Shown in pieces: positions 44,411 to 54,274 of a stretch of DNA of 64,000 nucleotides. The notes under the pieces were generated by a model. It saw only the letters and a program-made list of their open reading frames with translations. It had not been told where the DNA came from and made no database searches. This stretch comes from Echinicola shivajiensis (GTDB lineage Bacteria; Bacteroidota; Bacteroidia; Cytophagales; Cyclobacteriaceae), in the NCBI RefSeq assembly GCF_018642165.1, contig NZ_JAHHZM010000019.1, positions 1 to 64,000 on the forward strand, written 5' to 3'. Position 1 is the stretch's first letter; the number at the start of each line of letters is the position of its first letter. The translations under genes were made by a program, and so were the position numbers.

Positions 44411-45772
44411 ATGCCAAGAGCTAAAAAAACCGAGAACGACCGAAAAATCTTTGTTTTGGACACTTCGGTCATACTCTATGCCCACAATTCTATCATGAAT
44501 TTCGCAGAGCACGATGTGGTTATCCCCATCACAGTTTTGGAGGAATTGGATCAGTTTAAAAAGGGCAATGATTCTAAAAATTTCGAGGCGCGAGAGTTTA
44601 TTAGATTACTGGACAAATTGTCTAAAGACAATATGATCCACCACTGGACGCCACTCAACGGAAAAACCAAAGGATTCTTTAAGGTCATGATGACCTCCGA
44701 TAAGCTTAAAGGAGAGCTAATCAATGCCAATAAGGTCTTTGGTGAGGAAAAAAATGACCATAAAATCCTCAATGCAGCCCTTGTGCTCAAACGTGAGGAA
44801 GATGGCAGAAAGGTCATTTTGGTGAGCAAGGATATCAACCTTCGATTAAAGGCCAAATCACTGGACATCCATGCTGAAGATTATGAAACGGGTAAGATCA
44901 AAAATGTCACCGAACTGGAAAATACCGGAAAAGCAGTCATTGAAGGTATTGATCCAGATGTAATCAACCAATTATATGACAGCCATACAGTAGAGGCCAA
45001 ACTTGTACTCGGTACCCGAAAAAGGAAATCCAATACCTATTATATTTTGCGCAGCGATAAGAACTCTGTGCTGGCCTATTATAATGGGGATTCCAACACC
45101 ATGGAACGGGTGGATAAAAAAATGGCCTATAATGTGAAGCCTAGAAATGCTGAGCAGACTTTTGCACTCCACGCGATAACCAATCCTAATATTAAACTGG
45201 TATCGGTACAAGGAGTAGCAGGTACAGGAAAAACCCTATTGGCGCTTGCTGGAGCCTTGGAACAACGTAGGGATTTCAAACAAATATTCCTGGCTAGACC
45301 TATTGTTCCCTTGAGCAATAAAGACATTGGTTATCTCCCAGGAGATATCAAATCAAAGCTCAATCCCTATATGGAACCGCTTTGGGACAATTTGAAATTC
45401 ATTCAAAACCAATTCAAAGAATCCGACAAGGAATTTCAAAAAATCACTGAAATGGTCAACCAGGAAAAACTTGTAATTCAGCCATTGGCTTATATCAGGG
45501 GGCGCTCCCTTTCGAATATTTTCTTTATCGTGGACGAGGCCCAGAACCTCACACCGCATGAAATCAAAACCATCATCAGTAGGGCAGGGGAAAACACGAA
45601 AATTATATTTACTGGTGATGTGCACCAAATTGACACGCCTTATCTGGACAGTCAAAGTAACGGTTTGACTTACCTCATCGATAGGGTAAAGGACCACCCT
45701 TTATATGCCCATATCAAACTTGAAAAAGGAGAACGTTCGGAATTGGCAAATCTGGCCAATGAATTATTATAA
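44411..45772 (+). CDS. PIN domain-PhoH family protein
   Basis: A 453-residue fusion of an N-terminal PIN nuclease domain (about residues 11-150, with LDTSVILYAHN and the acidic EELDQF motif) and a C-terminal PhoH ATPase domain (Walker A GVAGTGKT near residue 270, IVDEAQN Walker B, TGDVHQID). Members with this layout are RNA-helicase/ribonuclease-like proteins, as in mycobacterial PhoH2. The role here is likely RNA processing under stress, but this is inferred. It ends at a bidirectional terminator shared with the convergent LytTR regulator. Confidence 0.88.
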   Translation: MPRAKKTENDRKIFVLDTSVILYAHNSIMNFAEHDVVIPITVLEELDQFKKGNDSKNFEAREFIRLLDKLSKDNMIHHWTPLNGKTKGFFKVMMTSDKLKGELINANKVFGEEKNDHKILNAALVLKREEDGRKVILVSKDINLRLKAKSLDIHAEDYETGKIKNVTELENTGKAVIEGIDPDVINQLYDSHTVEAKLVLGTRKRKSNTYYILRSDKNSVLAYYNGDSNTMERVDKKMAYNVKPRNAEQTFALHAITNPNIKLVSVQGVAGTGKTLLALAGALEQRRDFKQIFLARPIVPLSNKDIGYLPGDIKSKLNPYMEPLWDNLKFIQNQFKESDKEFQKITEMVNQEKLVIQPLAYIRGRSLSNIFFIVDEAQNLTPHEIKTIISRAGENTKIIFTGDVHQIDTPYLDSQSNGLTYLIDRVKDHPLYAHIKLEKGERSELANLANELL

Positions 45773-45777
45773 ATCTT

Positions 45778-45816
45778 AAAACGAAAAAGCCTCCATAAGG
45801 AGGCTTTTTCGTTTTT
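45778..45816. terminator. Bidirectional terminator
   Basis: A 14-bp stem (45781-45794 with 45799-45812), an ATAA loop, and A/T runs at both ends. It serves the PhoH gene (plus) and the response regulator (minus). Confidence 0.9.
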
Positions 45817-45832
45817 CAGAACGGATTTTTCA

Positions 45833-46585
45833 TTAACTCTCAGTAATGGTGTTAAGCTTAGCCAAGAAGCTATTATAATACTGACGTCCCACCTGAACTA
45901 CAGCTCCACTCTTAAGATTGATTTCTTTGGTACTAAAACTTTCTATTTGTCCCAACTGAACAATATAGGATTTCTGTACTCTTAAGAACAATTCGCTTGG
46001 AAGCTTATCTTCCATATCCTTCATGGACTTTCTAATGGTGTAGTTCTTATCCTTGGTAAAGATAGAAACCATATTTCCATTGGCCTCCACATAATAAATA
46101 TCTTCGTAATTGACTCTTTCGTAGGCATTGTCAGACTTAATATAAACCGCATCTGTAACCAAATATGGGCTTTCTACCTTAGCCTTTGGAGCATCAGAAT
46201 GTAAAGCATTGGTTCTTCGGTTATATAAAACAATCTCAACAATTGCGTGAATGTCATTGGTATTGAAAGGCTTTACAATAAATCCAGCTGGATGTATGCG
46301 CTTGGCCCTTTCAATTATGGATGGATCACTATATGAAGTAACATAGATGATGGGGGCATCAACCATTTGCTGAACGATCTCACCCAATTCGATTCCATCT
46401 TTATCTCCTTTCAATTTGATATCCATAAATACCAAATCAGGACGATACTTCTTGATTACTTTAATAGCTTGATTGGCAGAATTAGCAATGTCGATATTTA
46501 CATATCCTAAAAGTTCGAGAATCTCCTCAATATTTTCTGCAATATCCGGATCATCCTCAACAACCAAAATTCTTTCTTCTTTCAT
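45833..46585 (-). CDS. LytTR response regulator, orphan-type
   Basis: A 250-residue response regulator with an intact receiver (acidic pocket DD at 11-12, phospho-acceptor Asp55 in FMDIKL, Lys in FIVKPF) and a C-terminal LytTR DNA-binding domain (about 150-248). The LytTR part has YVEANGNMVSIFT and FLRVQKSYIVQ. There is no kinase in the same operon: the next gene upstream on the strand is another LytTR regulator, 150 bp away. Its partner kinase may be the LytS-like protein encoded nearby or elsewhere. Confidence 0.9.
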   Translation of the reverse strand: MKEERILVVEDDPDIAENIEEILELLGYVNIDIANSANQAIKVIKKYRPDLVFMDIKLKGDKDGIELGEIVQQMVDAPIIYVTSYSDPSIIERAKRIHPAGFIVKPFNTNDIHAIVEIVLYNRRTNALHSDAPKAKVESPYLVTDAVYIKSDNAYERVNYEDIYYVEANGNMVSIFTKDKNYTIRKSMKDMEDKLPSELFLRVQKSYIVQLGQIESFSTKEINLKSGAVVQVGRQYYNSFLAKLNTITES

Positions 46586-46735
46586 ATTCTATTAGCGGTT
46601 CCTTACCTGTAAATGTTATGTTCTTAATCCATTCTGGTTTCCGATCGTCCTCCAGAAATTCTTCCAAAACTGTTCTTGCGCAATGAAAATGTAAATATTA
46701 ATCCACAAATACAATTCAATAACTGCATTTTTAAA

Positions 46736-47473
46736 TCATAAACTCATCATATCCTTAAATCGGGCGGCCTGACGTCTACTCACTTCTATCCTGTCTCCTC
46801 CTTTAAGAGTCACCACTAGGCCTCCATTGAACCATGGCTCTATCCCTTCTACCCAACCTAAATTAATAATGTGCTTTCTGCTGGCCCTAAAAAAAGATTT
46901 CTCATCCAGCCTTTCATCCAGGGCATTGAGGGATTTGTGGATCATCGGCTTATTATTATCAAAATACACCTTGATATAATTTCCATCAGACTCAAATAAT
47001 CGGACATTTTCTAGTTTTACAAACCAGCATCGATCACCATCCTTTACAAAAACCTGATCCTTAAGAGTTAATTTTGGCTCCTCACTTTCTACCGCCTTTT
47101 CACTTGTATTGTCGTTTCCGGAATCGGTCTGACTTTTCAGTTTAGCGATGGCCTCTGATAACCTTTCCGGCTCAATTGGTTTTAAAAGATAATCTAGCGC
47201 ATTGACTTCGAAAGCCTTCAGGGCAAACTCATCATAAGCTGTGGTAAAAACTACTTTGGGAACAGCCTCTAATTCAGCCAATAAATCAAATCCTGTCTTC
47301 TCTGGCATCTGAATGTCCAAGAAAATTACATCGGGATTTAATTCCGCAATCTTTTCCTTGGCATCATCTACATTCATGGCCTCCCCAACTACTTCTACAT
47401 CATTTATCCCTGAAAGCAAATTGATAAGTTCTTTCCTGGCCAGTCTTTCATCATCGATTACTAATGCGCGCAT
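46736..47473 (-). CDS. LytR/AlgR-type response regulator
   Basis: A 245-residue regulator with receiver domain (DD at 7-8, phospho-acceptor Asp53 in FLDIQMP, Lys in YLLKP near 102) and LytTR DNA-binding domain (about 140-240, with FLESDGNY-like FESDGNYIKVYF and FFRASRKHIINL). It lies 12 nt downstream of the LytS-like kinase, so they form a two-component pair. Its targets cannot be read from the sequence. Confidence 0.93.
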   Translation of the reverse strand: MRALVIDDERLARKELINLLSGINDVEVVGEAMNVDDAKEKIAELNPDVIFLDIQMPEKTGFDLLAELEAVPKVVFTTAYDEFALKAFEVNALDYLLKPIEPERLSEAIAKLKSQTDSGNDNTSEKAVESEEPKLTLKDQVFVKDGDRCWFVKLENVRLFESDGNYIKVYFDNNKPMIHKSLNALDERLDEKSFFRASRKHIINLGWVEGIEPWFNGGLVVTLKGGDRIEVSRRQAARFKDMMSL

Positions 47474-47485
47474 GGTTTTAAAAGT

Positions 47486-48535
47486 TTAATCTAATTTAAT
47501 ACTTTGTTTCGGAATTTTAATTTCTGTCAGCACAAACTCAGCATCAAAGTTTCTCATTTTAAAGCTGGCCTTGTTGCCATATATCAATCTAAGCCGCTGC
47601 ATGGTATTGGAAACGCCATGGCCACTACCGTCATTCTTCCTACCAACACCCCCCTTTAATTGTCCGCTGTTCTTAACTAAGAGATAGAGGTCCCCAGCAA
47701 GGCCTATAGAACATTTGATTTCTATTAAACCGCCCTTCATACGGTTTGAAATTCCATGTTTGATAGCATTTTCAACAATGGTTTGCAACATCATAGGAGG
47801 GATCTTATAATGATAGGCATTCTCTTCTATATCAAAACTTACCTTAAGCCGCTCTTCAAACCTGATCGTTTCCAGATCCAGATAATCCCGTACAATCTTA
47901 ATTTCATCTCCGAAATCAATGGTTCTTTTCTTGTCCATGATCAGAGAGTAACGTAAAATATTACTGAGCTGGGTAATGGCCTCCTTTGATTTTGGAGGAT
48001 TTTCATCTACAAGAGCTCTCACACTGTTTAAGGCATTGAAGATAAAATGTGGATTCAGCTGACTTCTCAGTTGATTGAGTTTAATTTCATTGATTTTAGC
48101 TTGGTACTTAAGGGTGGTATTATAATTCTCCAAAAAGTGGTATAGAAAATACATCATCGTCCACAGCGTATAATACAGGAAGCTGATGAACATATTTACC
48201 AGTAATACTATCGGCTTTAGGTCCTCATGTACCCTTAAAATCCCAAATATCCAGTTAATCAGAATAGTGGCGATGACATTGGCAAAGCTCAACGCCAGCA
48301 AAAACACCAACGCATTCGACATCAACTTGCTGAAGCTAAAATCGAACCACTTTTTGGTAATGATGATATGCCTGAAATAGTGGGTAGAGACCAAATAAAA
48401 AGCACCTAAAGAAAGGTAGGCCCCTATCTGCACAGAAGTGATGCCCCTAATCAAAGAGACAAAAAAGAGGTTGATCACTGCAAAGCAAGACCAACCCAAT
48501 ATTTGCAATATCCAATATAAACGACTTCTATCCAT
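47486..48535 (-). CDS. LytS-like sensor histidine kinase
   Basis: A 349-residue membrane histidine kinase. Four hydrophobic helices in the first 135 residues form the sensor. The phospho-acceptor is His163 in the LNPHFIFNALN box (His_kinase family), followed by an HATPase domain with the N-box IVENAIKHG and GxG motif SGHGVSNTMQRL. It heads the operon with its LytTR regulator. A perfect -7 box ends 7 nt before the ATG, so the transcript has almost no leader. The signal is unknown. Confidence 0.93.
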   Translation of the reverse strand: MDRSRLYWILQILGWSCFAVINLFFVSLIRGITSVQIGAYLSLGAFYLVSTHYFRHIIITKKWFDFSFSKLMSNALVFLLALSFANVIATILINWIFGILRVHEDLKPIVLLVNMFISFLYYTLWTMMYFLYHFLENYNTTLKYQAKINEIKLNQLRSQLNPHFIFNALNSVRALVDENPPKSKEAITQLSNILRYSLIMDKKRTIDFGDEIKIVRDYLDLETIRFEERLKVSFDIEENAYHYKIPPMMLQTIVENAIKHGISNRMKGGLIEIKCSIGLAGDLYLLVKNSGQLKGGVGRKNDGSGHGVSNTMQRLRLIYGNKASFKMRNFDAEFVLTEIKIPKQSIKLD

Positions 48536-48542
48536 GCTTTCC

Positions 48543-48550
48543 CAAATATA
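48543..48550 (-). promoter_or_regulatory. -7 element of the LytS-like kinase gene
   Basis: TATATTTG on the minus strand, a perfect TAnnTTTG, ends 7 nt before the ATG at 48535. A TTC stands 19 nt upstream at the -33 position. Confidence 0.55.
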
Positions 48551-48643
48551 AGGAAGTATTGGGATGTCAGAAGGTATTTTTTATCAATGGATCAAGCATT
48601 GGCTAAAAGGGAAATCACCTGTTTTGACCAATTAGCCTAACCC

Positions 48644-51472
48644 TTACTCCAATTCCATCTTTAGGAATTTGGCCGTATAACTTGAAGGGTGCTCTGCCAC
48701 TAGCTCGGGAGTCCCTTGGATAACGATCTCACCTCCTTTATTTCCTCCTTCGGGCCCAAGGTCAATAATATGATCAGCCACCTTGATCACATCCAGGTTA
48801 TGTTCAATGATCAATACTGTATTGCCTTTCTCCACCAACCTGTTCAAAACCTCCAAAAGATGCTCTATATCTTGGAAATGCAAACCAGTGGTAGGCTCAT
48901 CCAGTATATAGAATGTTTTCCCCGTATCCTTTTTAGAAAGTTCAGTAGCGAGTTTCACCCGTTGCGCTTCACCACCAGATAGGGTAGTGGCATGTTGCCC
49001 CAGGGTAATATATCCCAAGCCAACATCATTCAAGGTCTGGATTTTTCGCAGAATCTTAGGCTGTTTATCAAAAAACTCCACTGCCTGCTCAACTGTCATA
49101 TCCAGCACATCTGAAATTGATTTTCCCTTGAAGCGGACTTCCAGGGTTTCACGATTATAACGTTTGCCTTTGCAGGTTTCACATGGAATATGTACATCTG
49201 GCAAGAAATCCATTTCAATCAATTTCATACCTGCTCCTTCACAATCTTCACAGCGTCCACCTTTCACATTGAAGCTAAACCTACCTGGTTTATACCCCCT
49301 AATTTTCGCTTCCGGCAATTCAGTAAACAATGCCCTGATGTCTGTAAAGACACCGGTATAGGTAGCTGGATTGGACCTTGGTGTCCTTCCAATAGGCGAT
49401 TGGTCCACTTCAATTACCTTATCCAGATGTTCCAAACCTTCAATACTTCCATAAGAAAGGGGTTCTTTTCTGGAACGATAAAAATGCTGGTTCAAAAGTG
49501 GAAAGAGGGTTTCATGGATCAATGAACTTTTTCCACTTCCAGATACTCCTGTCACACAGATCATACTGCCCAAAGGCAAGGTCAGGTCAACATTTTTCAG
49601 GTTATTACCTGTAGCCTTGCTCAGCTTAAGTATTTTCCCATTGCCCTTTCTTCGCTCTTTTGGCACCTCTATGCTCATATCCCCATTTAAATACCTCGCG
49701 GTAAGGCTTTTCTGCTGGAGAAATTCTGAAGGACTTCCTTCGGCAACAATATGACCTCCATGCCTTCCCGCTCCTGGGCCGATATCCACCACATAATCGG
49801 CATCCATCATCATATCCTTATCGTGCTCGACCACCAAAACAGAATTGCCAAGATCTCTAAGATCTTGAAGCGCCTTGATCAATTTAACATTATCTCTTTG
49901 GTGCAAACCAATACTTGGTTCATCCAGAATATACAATACCCCAACCAATTGTGTTCCTATCTGAGTAGCCAGTCGGATACGCTGTGCCTCTCCACCAGAA
50001 AGGGTCCTTAACGGACGGTTGAGGGAAAGATAATCCAAGCCTATATCCAATAAGAAACCAATACGCTTGCGAATTTCCTTGAGTACCTCTGTTCCTATTA
50101 TTTTCTGTTTTTCAGTCAGCTTTTCCTCTATATTATCAAACCAGTCTCCCAACTGCTGAATATCCATCATGGCCAGCTGTCCAATATGCTTGCCCGCTAT
50201 CAAAAAATGTAAAGCTTCCTTTTTCAACCTGTAGCCTTCGCAATCCGGACAAACCCTGGTGGTAGTAAAATCACTCACCCATTTTTGGATTTTGTCTGAA
50301 CCGCCTTCTTGCTGCTTTTCAAGAAAGTTAACTATCCCTTCAAAGGTGGTATTCCATTTTGTACCAGGATATTTTACAGAATCCACTTCTACTTCCATTT
50401 TATCTCCATATAGGAGTACTTCTAATACTTCCTCTTTTAGGTCTTTAATGGGAGTGGAAAGACTGGACTTATAATGTTTTAAGATCGCATCTATCTTTTT
50501 GAAAATCCAGATATCCCTGTACTCCCCCAAGGGAGCGATCCCTCCACGGGATATACTTAGATTGCGATCTGGAATTATATTCTCAGGAGTGATTTCATCT
50601 ATTTTACCCAAACCATTACAAGTAGGACAAGCGCCATAGGGACTGTTAAAAGAAAATGAGTTGGGTGCTGGCTCATCATAGGATAGGCCTGTAGTCGGGT
50701 CCATCAAGTATTTGGAGAAGTGGTGTATTTCACCATCCTCATCACGCAACATGATGATCCCTTTTCCATGCTGAAGGGCTGTTTTCAATGATTGGGTAAT
50801 GCGGTAACGGTCGTCCTCTTCCGCCACAACCCTATCCACCACAATTTCAATATCATGGATTTTATAACGGTCTACCTGCATCTTCGGTACCATTTCCATC
50901 ACCACACCATCTACCCGGACTTTGGAAAATCCCATTTTACGGATCTGCTCGAAAAGCTCCCTGTAATGCCCTTTACGCCCCTTTACAACTGGAGCAAGGA
51001 TATATAGTTTTTTGCCCTCAAAGTGCGTCAGGATTTGATCGATTATCTGGTCTTCCGTCTGCCTGATCATTTTCTTCCCTGAAAGGTAAGAATAAGCCTC
51101 TCCAGAGCGGGCATAAAGCAGACGCATGAAATCATAAATTTCAGTTACTGTCCCTACAGTTGATCTAGGATTTTTACTGGTCGTCTTTTGCTCAATGGAT
51201 ATCACCGGGGAAAGCCCATTGATCTTATCCACATCTGGCCGCTCCATACCTCCCAAAAAAGAACGAGCATAGGCCGAAAAGCTTTCCATATACCTTCTCT
51301 GGCCTTCTGCATAAATGGTGTCAAAAGCCAAGGAACTCTTACCACTGCCACTAAGCCCGGTAATGACCACCAATTTGTTCCTAGGAATGGATAAATCTAT
51401 GTTTTTGAGATTATGCTCCCTTGCACCATAAATCTCTATTTTCTCTTCTACTGCTGCTACTGTATTGGCCAT
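48644..51472 (-). CDS. uvrA: Excinuclease ABC subunit A
   Basis: UvrA, 942 residues, the damage-recognising ATPase of nucleotide excision repair, which loads UvrB. Both ABC ATPase units are complete: Walker A GLSGSGKS (39-46) and GVSGSGKS in the second half, with two LSGGEAQR signatures and two ILDEPS/ILDEPT Walker B motifs. Zinc-binding CPxC pairs (CPTCNG, CPDCEG, CEDCEG, CETCKG) are present. Normal length. A -7 box TATTTTTG at 51511-51518 lies about 40 nt upstream of the ATG. Confidence 0.97.
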   Translation of the reverse strand: MANTVAAVEEKIEIYGAREHNLKNIDLSIPRNKLVVITGLSGSGKSSLAFDTIYAEGQRRYMESFSAYARSFLGGMERPDVDKINGLSPVISIEQKTTSKNPRSTVGTVTEIYDFMRLLYARSGEAYSYLSGKKMIRQTEDQIIDQILTHFEGKKLYILAPVVKGRKGHYRELFEQIRKMGFSKVRVDGVVMEMVPKMQVDRYKIHDIEIVVDRVVAEEDDRYRITQSLKTALQHGKGIIMLRDEDGEIHHFSKYLMDPTTGLSYDEPAPNSFSFNSPYGACPTCNGLGKIDEITPENIIPDRNLSISRGGIAPLGEYRDIWIFKKIDAILKHYKSSLSTPIKDLKEEVLEVLLYGDKMEVEVDSVKYPGTKWNTTFEGIVNFLEKQQEGGSDKIQKWVSDFTTTRVCPDCEGYRLKKEALHFLIAGKHIGQLAMMDIQQLGDWFDNIEEKLTEKQKIIGTEVLKEIRKRIGFLLDIGLDYLSLNRPLRTLSGGEAQRIRLATQIGTQLVGVLYILDEPSIGLHQRDNVKLIKALQDLRDLGNSVLVVEHDKDMMMDADYVVDIGPGAGRHGGHIVAEGSPSEFLQQKSLTARYLNGDMSIEVPKERRKGNGKILKLSKATGNNLKNVDLTLPLGSMICVTGVSGSGKSSLIHETLFPLLNQHFYRSRKEPLSYGSIEGLEHLDKVIEVDQSPIGRTPRSNPATYTGVFTDIRALFTELPEAKIRGYKPGRFSFNVKGGRCEDCEGAGMKLIEMDFLPDVHIPCETCKGKRYNRETLEVRFKGKSISDVLDMTVEQAVEFFDKQPKILRKIQTLNDVGLGYITLGQHATTLSGGEAQRVKLATELSKKDTGKTFYILDEPTTGLHFQDIEHLLEVLNRLVEKGNTVLIIEHNLDVIKVADHIIDLGPEGGNKGGEIVIQGTPELVAEHPSSYTAKFLKMELE

Positions 51473-51510
51473 GAATGGATCAGGACTTTTTTGATGATAT
51501 TACAATTTGA

Positions 51511-51518
51511 CAAAAATA
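51511..51518 (-). promoter_or_regulatory. -7 element of the uvrA promoter
   Basis: TATTTTTG on the minus strand matches TAnnTTTG, with a leader of about 33 nt to the uvrA ATG. No clear -33 TTG. No LexA-type box was recognised. Confidence 0.4.
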
Positions 51519-51592
51519 TGGATTATTAACGGAATACCCTTGCCATCTTTTTAAACCCTTGGAAAACAAAATAAGTTTTCCGGATTATTGGG

Positions 51593-53272
51593 CTATTCTT
51601 TCCGTTCAGCATTTTTTCTCATTTTCTTTTCGTCCTGACCTGTAAGGGTTGATTGCATTCCGCTCAAAACAAGCTTCCACCAATAATTAAAAATGAACTT
51701 GCTCTGATCCCGCTTAAAGTAAACATCACCTTTTTTCAGCTGGCCTTTCTTATTCGGATTGTCAGAGGGGATAACCAATTTGTTTGTTAAAAAAGAACCG
51801 ATTTTTTGAAAAATATTCTGTGGCTTACCAAATGATTTACCCCGTATATCAATCGCCAAATCATGGTATTTCATCACCACTTCCCCATAACCTTCTATGT
51901 CATCCCCTTTAATATTAAAAGCCAAATCATCAATGATCCCCGTTCTGGCTTCTACTTGAGTGGCTGGGCGAAGCATGGCATTCATAGCAGGAGCTTCTAA
52001 GTTCCTGACATTGCCCTTCATCGTAAATCCTCCTGTGCTATCCTGTAGATAATAAACTACATTGAGATCTACTTCCCCTTTGTCCATAATTCTAGCATCT
52101 GCCCTCAATGTCATCTCATTATGCATTTCAAGCATTTCAGGGATATTGGTGATGTTGATTATTTCCGCATTGATTTGGTTAAAAAACATCTTTCCAGCTA
52201 TCGGATATTCATTATCGGGACGCTCTATATATTCCACATGGCCATTTTCTAATTGGACCATATCCACATGGACAGGCTTAGGAATTCCCCCTATGATTTT
52301 TTGGATCATTTTAGGACGCTTCAAGGTATTATCAGGCTTCCTTTTATCCCTAAACACCACTATCCGCCAATCCTTAGCAAATAATTTCTCTGACTCTATG
52401 ATCCCCTTTCTAAAAAAAGCATCATAATTCATGTTTTTCATTTCCAGTCCTGCCTGCTCTATTTCTACCCAATCGGTCTCTTTATCAAATTCCTGTATAT
52501 ACTCATATTTGGGCAGCTTATTATCCAGACTTACATTCTCTATGGAAAGACTTCGCTCTTTCATACTGAACATTAAGTTTTCAGCATTTAGTTGATTCCT
52601 GTACTTATTGAAATGAATGGAAGAATGAACAATTTTTCCTTCAATGTCTTCCACATCAAACAGCGCATCAGGCTCTGACAAATCTTTACTGGTCAAGGTG
52701 AATTTCTGCGCTGTCACGGTCAGCCCATCAATCTCAAACCTAGTGGAATCGGTGTCCACATCTTTATTTTCAATAGAAAAATCACTCAACTGCACATTGT
52801 TCACACTAATGGCTTGATAATCTTTCCCCTTTTTTCGACTAATTCCTTGCTTGCTTTTAAGATTCAAAGAATCCAATGAAGGAGAAAGGGACTGTATTTT
52901 TACCTTCCTAAGCTCCGCCGAATCCAATATTACGGTATTGTTTAAAAGTAGGTCCTTCCATCTCAAGCCCGACAATAATATCCTATCTGCAAGCAACTGT
53001 ATCTTGACCCTGCTTTCTGAAAAATTTTCATCAGGATAAATCGCCACGGAATCCAACTCCAAGAAGGTCCCACGGTAATCATAATCCAGTTTTACTTTCC
53101 CAAAACGTACTTTATGGCCACTAAAATCATTGGTCCTAGTGATCAAATCACCAACAATTTCATCTGCATGGCTATTCAGATACAGGTTCACAAAAAAAGG
53201 AATGCCCCGTAGGACAAACACAACTAATAATCCGGCAATACCCAGAAAAATCAATAATCTTTTGAACTTCAT
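51593..53272 (-). CDS. AsmA-like envelope protein, uncertain subfamily
   Basis: A 559-residue protein with a single N-terminal membrane anchor (about residues 5-30) and a long beta-rich periplasmic region. The opening segment (SHADEIVGDLITRTNDFSGHKVRFGKVKLDY) and repeated short strands resemble AsmA/DUF748-like proteins involved in envelope lipid handling. The C terminus is basic. It has no close partner; the lytic transglycosylase lies 64 bp upstream on the same strand. Family placement is by overall pattern only. Confidence 0.7.
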   Translation of the reverse strand: MKFKRLLIFLGIAGLLVVFVLRGIPFFVNLYLNSHADEIVGDLITRTNDFSGHKVRFGKVKLDYDYRGTFLELDSVAIYPDENFSESRVKIQLLADRILLSGLRWKDLLLNNTVILDSAELRKVKIQSLSPSLDSLNLKSKQGISRKKGKDYQAISVNNVQLSDFSIENKDVDTDSTRFEIDGLTVTAQKFTLTSKDLSEPDALFDVEDIEGKIVHSSIHFNKYRNQLNAENLMFSMKERSLSIENVSLDNKLPKYEYIQEFDKETDWVEIEQAGLEMKNMNYDAFFRKGIIESEKLFAKDWRIVVFRDKRKPDNTLKRPKMIQKIIGGIPKPVHVDMVQLENGHVEYIERPDNEYPIAGKMFFNQINAEIINITNIPEMLEMHNEMTLRADARIMDKGEVDLNVVYYLQDSTGGFTMKGNVRNLEAPAMNAMLRPATQVEARTGIIDDLAFNIKGDDIEGYGEVVMKYHDLAIDIRGKSFGKPQNIFQKIGSFLTNKLVIPSDNPNKKGQLKKGDVYFKRDQSKFIFNYWWKLVLSGMQSTLTGQDEKKMRKNAERKE

Positions 53273-53336
53273 TGGGATACAAGTCTAATCCATATGAAAA
53301 ATAGCGATTATTTCCCAAGATCACGCCATTAACCAA

Positions 53337-54272
53337 TCATTCTACCGGAAGCTGCACAAAATACTCATTCCCTCTTCTTACAGTCAATTGACTTCTTCTC
53401 AACCAAGGATTATAGGTCTTCAGCTCCTTATAGTTACTTCCATGCTTAATCGCCCAGTCCGCCAAATCTTTCACATTGCTTTTGATGCCTAATGTCCTTA
53501 GCTCTGGAAGGCTGTACAGATCATCCTTGCTTAATTCAAACCCATATTTCTTCGGATTTTCAAAAATTGTTTTAAAAGCCAATATTCTAAACATGTACCT
53601 ACTGGTCTCTTCATTTAATAAAAGATCATAGTAGTCGGGCTGGTGCTGATCATTTATCCTTCTGCTTAGCCCGGCTTGGCCTATATTATAACTAGCAGCT
53701 ACATTGGTCCACTGACCAAATTTTGCATAAGACTTCTTGATGTATTTACAGGCAGCCAAAGTAGCCTTCTCAAAATGATACCTTTCATCCACTTCCTTAT
53801 TTACTTCCAAGCCATAATCCTTTGCTGTCCCCTCCATAAACTGCCAAAATCCCCTAGCACCCGCTGGAGATACAACATTCATCAGGCCAGATTCTATCAT
53901 GGCCACATATTTGAAATCATCTGGCACCCCATTCTCGGCCAATATCTTTTCAATGGTAGGCAAAAATTTCCCTGCACGCTTCATCATCAATAGCATATTG
54001 GACTCCCAATACACATTAACATAAATTTCTCTCTCCAACCGCTCCTTGATATCCCTTTCCTTTAAGGGCACTTCCTCTCCTGCAAAATCCAGCTTCTCGG
54101 GCAGATCGAACAGCTTTACCCTTGCCCCTGTCGAACTGGGCTGGGGACCAATATGAGCCTCTGTCCTTTCTCGAAAGGAAATATTTTCTTGAGGATTGTT
54201 TTTGTAATAAAGTACTAAACCAAAAAGTACGGCCACTAGGCCGTACAAAACGTAAATATGATAATTTTTCAA
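53337..54272 (-). CDS. Membrane-anchored lytic transglycosylase
   Basis: A 311-residue SLT-domain enzyme that cleaves peptidoglycan with formation of 1,6-anhydroMurNAc, the substrate class later handled by AnmK (also in this window). A signal anchor (residues 5-23) precedes the SLT domain with catalytic Glu127 in AMIESG, and the ARGFWQFM and AASYNIGQAG motifs. The last 60 residues look like a LysM-type wall-binding module (DLADWAIKHGSNYKELKTYN). The start lies 2 nt after the LOG gene stop. A terminator-like hairpin overlaps its first codons (see findings). Confidence 0.88.
   Translation of the reverse strand: MKNYHIYVLYGLVAVLFGLVLYYKNNPQENISFRERTEAHIGPQPSSTGARVKLFDLPEKLDFAGEEVPLKERDIKERLEREIYVNVYWESNMLLMMKRAGKFLPTIEKILAENGVPDDFKYVAMIESGLMNVVSPAGARGFWQFMEGTAKDYGLEVNKEVDERYHFEKATLAACKYIKKSYAKFGQWTNVAASYNIGQAGLSRRINDQHQPDYYDLLLNEETSRYMFRILAFKTIFENPKKYGFELSKDDLYSLPELRTLGIKSNVKDLADWAIKHGSNYKELKTYNPWLRRSQLTVRRGNEYFVQLPVE
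54222..54246 (-). terminator. Terminator-like hairpin inside the 5' coding region
   Basis: Minus strand: a perfect 8-bp stem GTACGGCC/GGCCGTAC (54239-54246 with 54227-54234), 4-nt loop and T5, all within codons about 9-17 of the transglycosylase gene. It could attenuate read-through from the LOG gene when translation is slow. Confidence 0.5.
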
Positions 54273-54274
54273 AA

